A stretch of DNA of 42,111 nucleotides, taken from positions 1 to 42,111 of the forward strand of contig NZ_RZHG01000011.1 in assembly GCF_003989795.1 (NCBI RefSeq), read 5' to 3'. The number at the start of each line of letters is the position of its first letter. Within the stretch, counting starts at the first letter, position 1. Position numbers and translations under genes: made by a program. This document shows positions 15,896 through 24,089 of this stretch, one piece after another. The DNA is from Vreelandella andesensis (GTDB lineage: Bacteria; Pseudomonadota; Gammaproteobacteria; Pseudomonadales; Halomonadaceae). The notes under the pieces are model-generated. The model did not search any database. It saw only the letters and a list, made by a program, of their open reading frames with translations, and was not told the DNA's origin.

Positions 15896-17764
15896 ATGAC
15901 TGCCAGCAATTCTCGACATCACAGAGATCCGGAACGCCTTAAGGAGAACCGCAGGGAGTTTTCCGGTGCGCCCGTGTTGAAGGTGTCAAAGACACCTTTA
16001 ACGGATGGCATCGATTCGCGTGATGCTGGCATGGAAGAAGTCGAGTTAGTGCGCCGCCAGTATCTGGAGAGTGAGCAGCGATTCCGCGCCCTGCTGGAGA
16101 GTCTGCCAAAGGTGGCGGTCCAGGGGTATGATCGCGATCGGCGAGTGATTTACTGGAATGAGGGTAGCACTCGTCTCTATGGCTATACCGCTGAAGAAGC
16201 CCAGGGAGAGTTGCTGGAAGATCTGATCATTCCTGCCTTCATGCGTGACGAAGTGATCCAGGCGCACTCTGCCTGGATCAAAGAAGGGGTCGATATACCC
16301 GCCGATGAACTCGAGCTCAAGCACAAAACCGGTGAACTGATATCGGTCTTTTCGCAGCATCTGATGCTCAATGAGCATACCGACTCGCCCTTGATGTTCT
16401 GCGTGGATGTCGATCTTTCCGACCAAAAGCGCGCCCACCGTGACCTGGAATTTGCCACCCATTTCGACAGGCTCACCCACCTACCTAACCGCCAGACCTT
16501 CGAGGTCGACCTGGACAGTCAGTTGGATTCCTGTCGACGCCAGGACAATGGCCTGGCGACCATCTACCTGGACATCGATCACTTCGTCGAGATCAACGAT
16601 GCCCTTGGCTATGATCAGGGCGATAGCCTGCTCGTTGAACTGACTAGGCGACTAAGAGAGTGCAAGCGAGTCACCGACCTGGTGTCTCGTGTCTCTAGCG
16701 ATGAATTCGTGCTGGCCTTTCCCGGCGTCCACTCAGCCCCCGATGTCAGACGGGTCGTTCGTCATGTCCAGAATGTCTTTCGGGAACCTTTCGTCCTGGA
16801 TGGTCGGGAGCGTCAGGTCACGGCCTGCCTGGGCGTGGCGCTCTTTCCCGAGAATGGTGAATCGTCACGCGAATTGATCCGTAATGCCGATGTTGCCAAG
16901 AATCGTGCCAAACTGGAGGGCCGGGGTGCTGTACGTTTATTCCAACAGAAGCTCCATGATGACTTGGTTCGCCAGCACCATCTCTCGGCGCGACTCGAGG
17001 AAGCCCTGGATAACGGTGAATTTTCCCTCCATTACCAGCCCCAGGTCGCGGCGGCCAGTGGACGAATAGAGAATCTTGAGGCCTTGTTACGCTGGGAGCC
17101 TGCCGAGGGCCCGACGATCTCGCCTGCCGAGTTTATCCCACTGGCCGAGCGTTCCGGTTTGATCCATCGTCTGGGCGACTGGGTCATCGAAGAGGCTTGC
17201 CGCCAGCAGGTGAAATGGCGTGCCAAAGGATTTCATGAGCACCGCATCGACATCAATGTCTCGGGTCGTCAACTGGTGCGTCCCGATGCCCTCAAGAACT
17301 TCGAGGACTCGCTGCAGCGTCACGGCTTATTTCCGCGGGATATCGGCATCGAATTGACCGAGAATGTTCTGATCGAAGCCGACGAAACCGTCCTCGAGGA
17401 CCTGCGGCGCCTCTATCATCGCGGTTTTCGCATTGCTATCGACGACTTCGGGACCGGTTATTCCTCCCTGAGCTATCTCAAGCACTTTCCAGTCACCGCC
17501 CTGAAGATCGATCGCTCCTTCATCCACGACGCTCCCACACAGCCGAAGGATAGGGCCATCATGGAGGGTGCCATCTTCATCGGTCATCGGTTGGGGTTGG
17601 AGGTGGTGGCCGAGGGCGTCGAGAACGCCGAACAATTATCATTGCTTCGCGAGATGCATTGCGACCTCGTCCAGGGGTTTTTCTTCTACCGTCCGATGCC
17701 TGCCAAGGAAATCGACAGCCTGCTGGGCAGTTTCGTGCCTAGTCACGAAGGGCTGTCGAGCTAA
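15896..17764 (+). CDS. PAS-GGDEF-EAL protein, probable c-di-GMP phosphodiesterase
   Basis: About 622 residues, cytosolic, with no membrane segment. Residue numbers below count from an in-frame GTG at 15,887; I prefer the ATG at 15,896, three codons in. A PAS domain (about 60-185: FRALLESLPKVAVQGYDRD, YWNEGSTRLYGYTAEEA) senses a signal. The GGDEF domain (about 190-350) begins DRLTHLPNRQTFE, but its signature is SSDEF at 270-274, so diguanylate cyclase activity is unlikely. The EAL domain has EALLRW at 398, NVSGRQL, ELTENVLIE, IDDFGTGYSSLSYLK, and DRSFIHD with EGVEN, all expected for an active phosphodiesterase. It lies between the two integrase copies. Confidence 0.88.
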   Translation: MTASNSRHHRDPERLKENRREFSGAPVLKVSKTPLTDGIDSRDAGMEEVELVRRQYLESEQRFRALLESLPKVAVQGYDRDRRVIYWNEGSTRLYGYTAEEAQGELLEDLIIPAFMRDEVIQAHSAWIKEGVDIPADELELKHKTGELISVFSQHLMLNEHTDSPLMFCVDVDLSDQKRAHRDLEFATHFDRLTHLPNRQTFEVDLDSQLDSCRRQDNGLATIYLDIDHFVEINDALGYDQGDSLLVELTRRLRECKRVTDLVSRVSSDEFVLAFPGVHSAPDVRRVVRHVQNVFREPFVLDGRERQVTACLGVALFPENGESSRELIRNADVAKNRAKLEGRGAVRLFQQKLHDDLVRQHHLSARLEEALDNGEFSLHYQPQVAAASGRIENLEALLRWEPAEGPTISPAEFIPLAERSGLIHRLGDWVIEEACRQQVKWRAKGFHEHRIDINVSGRQLVRPDALKNFEDSLQRHGLFPRDIGIELTENVLIEADETVLEDLRRLYHRGFRIAIDDFGTGYSSLSYLKHFPVTALKIDRSFIHDAPTQPKDRAIMEGAIFIGHRLGLEVVAEGVENAEQLSLLREMHCDLVQGFFFYRPMPAKEIDSLLGSFVPSHEGLSS

Positions 17765-17901
17765 GCCTCGACGTAATTTGATTTACAATCCCCGGGGTTG
17801 CAGTTGCAATACCCTGGAGTCCTTGCGAACGACATCAATACCCCTCGATCGCTTGGATTGACCCTGTGGCGCCAAACCTGGCCCATGGCAATCGGTGTCT
17901 T

Positions 17902-18104
17902 GTCAATTTACGAGTAGGGATATAGCCCATGGTGCGTGCATATCTCCACGAGCCATCCTGATGCAGCAAAAAAACGCATCGACTTGTCCAGTTCGAAATA
18001 ACCGAGCAAACTCGTATTGCTATTATGAACTGGATACAGCTTGCTCAACTCAGAAACGAAGACTTCTTGTTTCCCAGCCGAATCAATAGCGCAAAGCATC
18101 TCTC
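17902..18104 (+). repeat. 203-bp exact repeat, copy 2
   Basis: Identical to 13,159-13,361, offset 4743 bp. It starts abruptly: the DNA just left of 17,902 is not integrase sequence. Confidence 0.9.
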
Positions 18105-18341
18105 CCCGCGCCAATACGCCCGTATCGTGAAAGCCTGGGTCACCAAAATAGGTTTAGATGCGTCAATCTATAGCACGCAAACAATGCGCCGCACCAAAGC
18201 ATCGCTGATATACCGTCGCACGAAAAACTTAAGGGCAGTACAGCTGCTCCTGGGTCACACACGAAGCTTGAAAGCACCGCCAGGTATCTAAGAATAGAGG
18301 TAGATGACGCGTTGGAAATGGCAGAACAAACAGAAGTTTGA
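17902..18341 (+). pseudogene. Small tyrosine recombinase/integrase, copy 2, 5'-truncated and frameshifted
   Basis: It lacks the first 60 or so codons present in copy 1. It shares the two frame-disrupting changes of copy 1, then reads WIQLAQLRNEDFLFPSR, MRRTKASLIYRRTKNLRAVQLLLGHT. A CA insertion at about 18,258 (CACACACG) then shifts the frame before the tyrosine region. The codons beyond, in the correct frame, still encode RYLRIEVDDALEMAEQTEV and end at TGA 18,339-18,341. Outside the identical block it differs from copy 1 by roughly one base in seven. Confidence 0.78.
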
Positions 18342-18418
18342 TGAGGATGAACGACAGCCTAATTCGGGCCGTTGTTGTCCGGCCAAAAGCGGTCTTTCAG
18401 TGAGAACTGATATAATGC
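18342..18418 (+). repeat. Conserved non-coding tail of the integrase element, copy 2
   Basis: Same layout as 13,585-13,672: GGGCCGTTGTTGTCCGGCC hairpin, AAAAGCGGTCTTTCAG and ACTGATATAATGC. Similarity ends at 18,418. The tRNA-Arg gene lies about 100 bp further on. Confidence 0.6.
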
Positions 18419-18520
18419 CGCCGTCACGCGCTTGTCGCCTAATGTTTGCAAATCTAGGGGAACCAGAGCAAAAATCGTGGATATTTCAAAGGAGGAAAGG
18501 ATCTAACTAACTGATTTCAC

Positions 18521-18597
18521 TGGCGTCCCTGGCAGGAGTCGAACCTGCGACCTGCCGCTTAGGAGGCGGCTGCTCTATCCTACTGAGCTACAGGGAC
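18521..18597 (-). tRNA. tRNA-Arg (anticodon CCT)
   Basis: 77 nt on the minus strand including an encoded CCA. The acceptor GTCCCTG pairs with CAGGGAC. The D arm is GCTCAGTAGGATAGAGC. The anticodon arm is CCGC-CTCCTAA-GCGG, giving anticodon CCT. The T arm is CAGGTTCGACTCCTG. All arms pair well. It decodes the rare AGG codon. Its 3' end faces the mobile region at lower coordinates, as expected for a tRNA used as an integration site. Confidence 0.96.
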
Positions 18598-18648
18598 TTA
18601 CGGGGCGCATAGTATAGCGTGTTGGTGAGTGCCAGCCAACCGCGCTGG

Positions 18649-19596
18649 CTAAATCCACCCTAGAAGGCGCAATATGAAGATGCCCGCAGTGACGGTGACA
18701 CTCGCCATTAAAGTAGTAATCGCGATGATATTGGCGGCCAACGCCACATTACCGTTAATGGCTTTAACCATCACGAAGCTCGCAGCGGCGGTTGGGCTTG
18801 CGAAGAAAAAAAATAACAACCCTAACTGCTCATCAGAAAAGCCCACGGCCCATGCCGCTAGCGTGGAGAGGAACGGCAACACCATCATTTTCATGCTACT
18901 GGCGCTTAACGCTACTTGGCTGCCGTTACGCAGGGTGGCGACCGAGAGCGTTGCGCCAATACAGATCAATGCCAGCGGTAACGTTAACGATGCGAAGTAA
19001 TCCCCTGAGGTGATCAGCCAACTGGGCAGCGGAATCGATAACGCCGTGAATGGCAGCGCAGCGAATACAGAAATAATCAATGGGTTAGTAACGATATGTT
19101 TTAGAAGACTGCGCCAATCGGTTGATTGATCGGGCTGGTAAGCCGCCAGAGCTACCACGGAGAGTGCGTTGTATATGACAATAACCACTCCGAGCAGCAG
19201 ACTACCGGCAGAAAGGCCGTAGTTACCATACATTCCGGCCGCAAGCGCTAATCCAACGACACCGCAATTACCACGGAACGCGCCCTGCACATAAATACCT
19301 CGGTCAGCTTTAGGCACTCGATAGCTGGCCCATACCCAACTAATAAAAAATTGGCCTAGGGTCGCGGCAGCAAAAAACAGCAGTAGCGACACGTCCAACG
19401 CAATGCTTAGGTCTGCTTTGATCAAACTCATAAAAATGAGCGCGGGGAGCGTTGCTTTGAAAACTAGAGCTGACGCCGTGTTAACAAACCCACTATCAAT
19501 CCACTTTAGGCGCTTCAGGCCAATACCCGCGAACACCATAGCAAAGACAGGCAACGTGACTTCTAACGTGTGGAAAAATAACTCAAGTAAGTTCAC
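18649..19596 (-). CDS. AEC (auxin efflux carrier) family transporter
   Basis: A 315-residue integral membrane protein with about ten hydrophobic segments in two halves, as in the AEC/bile-acid-type fold. The family motif region is visible: FRGNCGVVGLALAAGMYG after the third or fourth segment. NPLIISVFAALPF begins the second half, with FFFASPTAAASFVMVKAINGN near the end. Members export or take up small organic acids such as malate or amino-acid-like compounds. The substrate cannot be told from the sequence. It has no operon partner. Confidence 0.88.
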   Translation of the reverse strand: MNLLELFFHTLEVTLPVFAMVFAGIGLKRLKWIDSGFVNTASALVFKATLPALIFMSLIKADLSIALDVSLLLFFAAATLGQFFISWVWASYRVPKADRGIYVQGAFRGNCGVVGLALAAGMYGNYGLSAGSLLLGVVIVIYNALSVVALAAYQPDQSTDWRSLLKHIVTNPLIISVFAALPFTALSIPLPSWLITSGDYFASLTLPLALICIGATLSVATLRNGSQVALSASSMKMMVLPFLSTLAAWAVGFSDEQLGLLFFFFASPTAAASFVMVKAINGNVALAANIIAITTLMASVTVTAGIFILRLLGWI

Positions 19597-19706
19597 AAAA
19601 GCACTCTCAAGAAAATAAGCAAAGGCTTATATTCCACCCTCACTCGACGTTTGTCGACTGATCTAACCCGCAGATACGCAAGCCACGTGATATGCAAATC
19701 ACACAG

Positions 19707-21803
19707 CTATTCAAATATTGACATTGGATCTTGTGCCTTTGCTAGCTTGACCACCACACTGTCACGCCCCTTACCTTTGGCATCGTAACTGGCAGCATCT
19801 GCCCGGGAAAGCGCGTCCTCTACGTTAGTGTCGGTCTCGTCGAAGCTGGTCACACCGATGCTCAGCGTCACGGTGTACTCTTTACCTTCGTGGACAACCG
19901 ATACTTCGCTTACCGCTTGGCGTAAGGATTCAGCGATGCGTTGCGCTTGACCTAATGTACAGCTAGGCAATAACACTCCAAACTCGTCGCCACCTTGACG
20001 TGCCACGTGGTCACTACGACGAACTTCCCACGCCACTACTTGAGCGATACGACGAAGCATTTCGTCCCCTAGCGCATGCCCCCCCTCATCGTTAACTGGC
20101 TTGAAGTGATCAAGGTCGAACAGTAATAGCGCCGACGGCGTGCTGGTTTTCTGGAAGTCAGCAAAGGCTTCTTCAAGGCGACGCTCAAAGCCACGGCGAT
20201 TGAGTAAGCCGGTTAATGGATCATGCTCAGCCTCCCAGCGTTGAAGGGCTTCCTGCTCTCGGCGCTCGGTAATGTCTTTTACTACGCCAACCAAGCCCAG
20301 CGAATGCCCACCTTGGGAAAGCATGACCACACGGGCATGTATATCAAGCCACAGCATTTCTTTGTCGCTGCGAATAAAGCGCAGTTGCCGGACGTAGTCA
20401 TTACCGGTTTTCAGGCTATGCGCCCACATATCCTTTGCGCCGGAACGATCGTCGTTATGGATTTGTTCCAACCAGGCTTCCATGGGTATATCCGATTCAA
20501 TGCCCAAGATTTCTAACAATGCAGGGTTCATGTAAGTAATGTTGCCGCCAAAGTCAGCTACAAACATTCCTTGGGGCGAAGCGTTGAGCACCGAATCCAA
20601 AAACGCTTCTCGCTCTTGCAGATGCTCAACAAGTTGCTGACGCTCACTTTCAACACGATTAAACGTGCTGGCCACCTGCTTCAGCTCTTGCATATTGGTT
20701 TTAAGATCAACGTAAGAGCGACGACCAAGGCCCACGTAGCCAATCTGTTTTTCCAGCCGACTTAGCGGCGTTAAAATGCGCGCTAACAACCACCACAAAA
20801 CAGGCATCATTAGCGCCGCCGCAACGACCCAAATCCACCAAAGCTTATGGATAAAACCGGAAAGCGGCTGCTGCGCTTGCTCAAGAGGTAAGAACAACCC
20901 TACCACCCAGTTCGCCGGCCATACCTGCGCGTAGGACTGCAAGCCAATTCGACCATCAAGTAACTTACCAACGCCATCGCCTTGCCAACCATCGAGCGCC
21001 AGATCTAACAGGGGGATAGTCGTTGCATCGAAAGTGTCATTATTAATGAGCACCCTATTCGGGTGATACAATACTTTTCCAGTGGCAGTAGAAACCGCTG
21101 CATACCCTTCGCTACCCAACCGAATAGTTGCCAGTCGTTTAAATAGACCACTGCTGTCTAAGCTGACCACCCCACCAATGAAGCCAGCAAATCGCCCGTT
21201 GCTGTCTAATCGAGGAACGCTCACTAACACCATTGACCTTTTGCTAGCGCGACCAACAAAAGGCTCGCTGACATAAGGCCTGCGCGCGCCTTTCAACATT
21301 TTAAAGTATTCAAGCTCTGATGTTTCAAGGCCCACTCGCCCGATTAGCGTTGGCCAATCTGACACGATTTTTCCATTACTATCGCTAACAACGATAGCGT
21401 CAAACCATGCCAATAGCGCATCGTTTTTACGCAGTTCATAGCCAAGCCACTCAGGGTCATTCGACATTCCAAGGATGCGGTTCAATCGTTCTAGCGCTTC
21501 GAAACGGTGGTCAATCTGCTGGGTAACTTCGTCTGCAATCAGGTCAGCTTCGTAGCGCATGTGGGCCATGTTGGTTTCTTGCACCATGACTTTTCCCACC
21601 TGCCACGCCATCCCCAACACCAAGCCAGCCAATAACAATAGCGCGCACAAAAGTCCCAGCAGCAGCTGGCCTTTCAAGGTGCTAAGAATTGATTTACTCA
21701 GCATTAATTTCTTAGACATCGATTTCCTAGACATCGATCTTATGAACATCGGCATTTTGCAGGCAGAAGTCAGACGAACCGACCAACTTTGTTGTGTAAG
21801 CAT
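19707..21803 (-). CDS. Membrane diguanylate cyclase: dCache-HAMP-like-PAS-GGDEF
   Basis: Up to 698 residues. A first membrane segment (about 46-68, LLLGLLCALLLLAGLVLGM), a periplasmic dCache-like sensor (about 70-315, with YVSEPFVGRASKRSMVLVSV and GYAAVSTATGKVLYHP) and a second membrane segment (about 325-350) come first. A linker, a PAS domain (about 400-520) and a GGDEF domain follow. The active site is intact (GGDEF at 604-608), and RxxD five residues upstream (RRSD) is the product-inhibition site, so it should make c-di-GMP. Several in-frame ATGs occur near the start (MFIRSM, MSRKSM, MSKKLM, MLSKSI); the true start could be up to 35 codons in. It is divergent from the capsule operon. Confidence 0.88.
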   Translation of the reverse strand: MLTQQSWSVRLTSACKMPMFIRSMSRKSMSKKLMLSKSILSTLKGQLLLGLLCALLLLAGLVLGMAWQVGKVMVQETNMAHMRYEADLIADEVTQQIDHRFEALERLNRILGMSNDPEWLGYELRKNDALLAWFDAIVVSDSNGKIVSDWPTLIGRVGLETSELEYFKMLKGARRPYVSEPFVGRASKRSMVLVSVPRLDSNGRFAGFIGGVVSLDSSGLFKRLATIRLGSEGYAAVSTATGKVLYHPNRVLINNDTFDATTIPLLDLALDGWQGDGVGKLLDGRIGLQSYAQVWPANWVVGLFLPLEQAQQPLSGFIHKLWWIWVVAAALMMPVLWWLLARILTPLSRLEKQIGYVGLGRRSYVDLKTNMQELKQVASTFNRVESERQQLVEHLQEREAFLDSVLNASPQGMFVADFGGNITYMNPALLEILGIESDIPMEAWLEQIHNDDRSGAKDMWAHSLKTGNDYVRQLRFIRSDKEMLWLDIHARVVMLSQGGHSLGLVGVVKDITERREQEALQRWEAEHDPLTGLLNRRGFERRLEEAFADFQKTSTPSALLLFDLDHFKPVNDEGGHALGDEMLRRIAQVVAWEVRRSDHVARQGGDEFGVLLPSCTLGQAQRIAESLRQAVSEVSVVHEGKEYTVTLSIGVTSFDETDTNVEDALSRADAASYDAKGKGRDSVVVKLAKAQDPMSIFE

Positions 21804-21884
21804 TTATTACCACTGCGTCCAATGAATCTGCCCCAATCGCGTTGTCAGCCGATAACTTACCAAAATGGTGAGAAAAGTGCGCGT

Positions 21885-21893
21885 TGGTATAAT
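21885..21893 (+). promoter_or_regulatory. Extended -10 promoter candidate for the capsule operon
   Basis: TGGTATAAT gives a perfect TATAAT with the TGn extension, about 120 nt before the kpsC start. No good -35 lies at the usual distance, which is acceptable for extended -10 promoters. This leaves a leader of about 110 nt. Confidence 0.5.
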
Positions 21894-21961
21894 TCAACGT
21901 GGTTGCCTTTTTAAGTTGTATCATTATGTAACAAAAAACTCTCTTACCGTAAGGCCACTTT

Positions 21962-21988
21962 AGGCTTAATTGATAAGCTAAGCCTTTT
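21962..21988 (+). terminator. Terminator-like leader hairpin (possible attenuator) before kpsC
   Basis: AGGCTTA (21,962-21,968) pairs with TAAGCCT (21,979-21,985), followed by TTT. A competing shorter hairpin (GCTTA 21,964-21,968 with TAAGC 21,974-21,978) uses part of the same sequence. It lies 25 nt before the first start codon of an operon that ends in an antiterminator gene. I found no copy of the E. coli ops motif (GGTAGC) in the leader. Function is inferred. Confidence 0.4.
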
Positions 21989-22013
21989 AACGTATGTTCG
22001 CCGCTTTAGTTGT

Positions 22014-24089
22014 TTGCGTTTATATTTACGCTTGATTTTGACACCATTCGGTTCTTTCATGGCAAAACTAATAGCAGGCTATACGTCTTACGGTATTACT
22101 AAAATCAATGCCCTTGCTTCTTTTTTGCCTGAATACTCGCATTTTTCACGCATAAGACCGCTCAGTCCTAAACCAAGTGCGATTATTGGATGGGGTCTTA
22201 AGCCCACGAGTGTTCGTGCACGACAATATGCCTCTCGTCATAACCTACCGTATGTCGCTCTAGAAGATGGCTTTCTTCGTTCTTTAGGACTAGGGGTTGA
22301 TGGCTACCAACCTCATAGCATGGTGGTCGATTATACGGGCATCTATTATGACGCTTCTCGACCTAGTGATTTAGAGAACTGGCTCAATCATGCCACATTT
22401 GATACTGAGGAGCTTGCCCAAGCAACACGCTGCATCGAGCAACTGTCGCGCTATCGCTTGTCGAAATATAATCACGCGCCCGATTATCTGTTGCCCATTG
22501 AAGGACAAAATAATGTCTTGGTAGTGGATCAAACCGCAGGCGATGCCTCTATTCACCACGGCGGCGCTAGTGCAGATAATTTTCGACAAATGTTAGCGTC
22601 CGCTTTAACTAACCACCCTGATACCAATGTTTTTATTAAGATACATCCTGACGTCATCGCAGGCAAAAAAAAGGGCCACCTGGTAGATGCCAATGAAAAT
22701 CCTCGCTGCCATATCATTAGCGATAACATTAACCCCTGGGCATTATTCGACAAAGTGCAGGCCGTTTATGTCGTGACAAGCCAGTTAGGGTTCGAAGCCC
22801 TAATGGCAGGCAAGCAAGTGCACTGCTTTGGCCTTCCCTTTTATGCAGGATGGGGATTAACACACGATCAGATTAGCTGTACGCGCAGAAGAGTCACACG
22901 ACTCCTAGAAGAAGTATTTGCCGCGGCTTATCTTCGTTATACCCGATATGCTAACCCCTACACGGGTAATGCCGCGACGCTAGAAGAAACGATTGCCCTG
23001 ATTGCCGATCAAAAGCGTCAGCAAGAACGCCTGCGTGGTGAATGGTTAGCCTGCGGTTTCTCATCCTGGAAAAGGCGATTCATTGGCCATTTTCTTGGAC
23101 CGGCAGCAAAGATTGCTTATCAAAAAGAGCTGCCAACCACTATTGCATCAGGTATTGAAAAACCAAATCTACTGGTGTGGTCCAGTCGTATTAACGATGA
23201 ATTTAAAGTCCGCCATCACAACCTAATGGCGGCGATATGGCGAATGGAGGACGGCTTTATCCGTTCAGTAGGGCTTGGGGTAGACCTCACTCAACCACTC
23301 TCTTTGGTCATTGATCGCCAAGGGATTTACTACGACCCCAGCCAGCCTAGTGAGCTAGAAACCCTGCTCAATACCGCTGATTTTAGCAATGACTTATTAG
23401 AGCGAGCAGCTCAACTACGCGAACGATTGGTAGCATTAAAGCTTTCCAAATATAATGTGCCGGGCAAAGAAACCATTGAATTACCCGCCAACAAACACAC
23501 TATTTTGGTGCCTGGTCAGGTAGAAAGCGACGCATCAATTGCCACAGGTTCGCCAGAAATCAGTACCAATAGCGCGCTTATAAAGGCCGTTCGAGATGCC
23601 AACCCGGATGCGTTTATTATTTATAAAGCACACCCAGACGTGATTACCGGTGCCCGTATTGGAGCACTCGATACCAACGCCAAACGCCTGTATGATCTTG
23701 ATGCTAGTCATGTCGATATCACCGTGCTGCTAGCTCACGTGGATGCGGTTCACACCATGAGTTCGCTCACTGGCTTTGAAGCCCTGCTTCGTCAATGCCA
23801 AGTACACACTTATGGCCTCCCGTTTTACGCAGGCTGGGGGTTAACCCTGGATGCCATGCACTGCCCGAGGCGAAATCGGAAGCTGCCACTGGATGCACTG
23901 GTCGCAGGAACCCTGCTTTTATACCCAAGCTATGTCGATCCCGGCTCTCGGCAACTGTGCAATGCTGAAACGGTAGTCAGCCTGCTGGAGCAGGCTAAAT
24001 CACAACAGTTTAAGTCTCGCAAACATATGCTTACATGGAAGCAGCGGCTATATCGCTGCTATCGTAACTTATTCATTGGAAGTCATTGA
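22014..24089 (+). CDS. kpsC: KpsC-like capsule lipid Kdo-transferase (two GT99-type halves)
   Basis: 691 residues from a TTG start; an ATG at 22,059 would give 676, nearer the usual 675. Neither has a good ribosome binding site. Two tandem homologous halves are clear: each has a WG/WS start (IIGWGLKP; LLVWSSRI), an EDGF(L/I)RS(L/V)GLGVD motif, a GIYYD(A/P)S(R/Q)PS block, an IKIHPDVI or YKAHPDVI motif, and FYAGWGLT. This is the dual-domain layout of KpsC, which with KpsS builds the beta-Kdo linker on a lipid for group 2 capsules. It is first in the operon, and its 3' end overlaps kpsS by 14 nt. Confidence 0.93.
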   Translation: MRLYLRLILTPFGSFMAKLIAGYTSYGITKINALASFLPEYSHFSRIRPLSPKPSAIIGWGLKPTSVRARQYASRHNLPYVALEDGFLRSLGLGVDGYQPHSMVVDYTGIYYDASRPSDLENWLNHATFDTEELAQATRCIEQLSRYRLSKYNHAPDYLLPIEGQNNVLVVDQTAGDASIHHGGASADNFRQMLASALTNHPDTNVFIKIHPDVIAGKKKGHLVDANENPRCHIISDNINPWALFDKVQAVYVVTSQLGFEALMAGKQVHCFGLPFYAGWGLTHDQISCTRRRVTRLLEEVFAAAYLRYTRYANPYTGNAATLEETIALIADQKRQQERLRGEWLACGFSSWKRRFIGHFLGPAAKIAYQKELPTTIASGIEKPNLLVWSSRINDEFKVRHHNLMAAIWRMEDGFIRSVGLGVDLTQPLSLVIDRQGIYYDPSQPSELETLLNTADFSNDLLERAAQLRERLVALKLSKYNVPGKETIELPANKHTILVPGQVESDASIATGSPEISTNSALIKAVRDANPDAFIIYKAHPDVITGARIGALDTNAKRLYDLDASHVDITVLLAHVDAVHTMSSLTGFEALLRQCQVHTYGLPFYAGWGLTLDAMHCPRRNRKLPLDALVAGTLLLYPSYVDPGSRQLCNAETVVSLLEQAKSQQFKSRKHMLTWKQRLYRCYRNLFIGSH

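Noticed and set aside
18418..18450. attC-like sequence (CGCCTAATG) beside integrase copy 2
   Set aside because: Only a short resemblance, without the paired R and L boxes or a gene cassette.
21894..22013. ops/JUMPstart element for RfaH in the kpsC leader
   Set aside because: No GGTAGC-type motif was found by eye; only the hairpin remains as a candidate signal.
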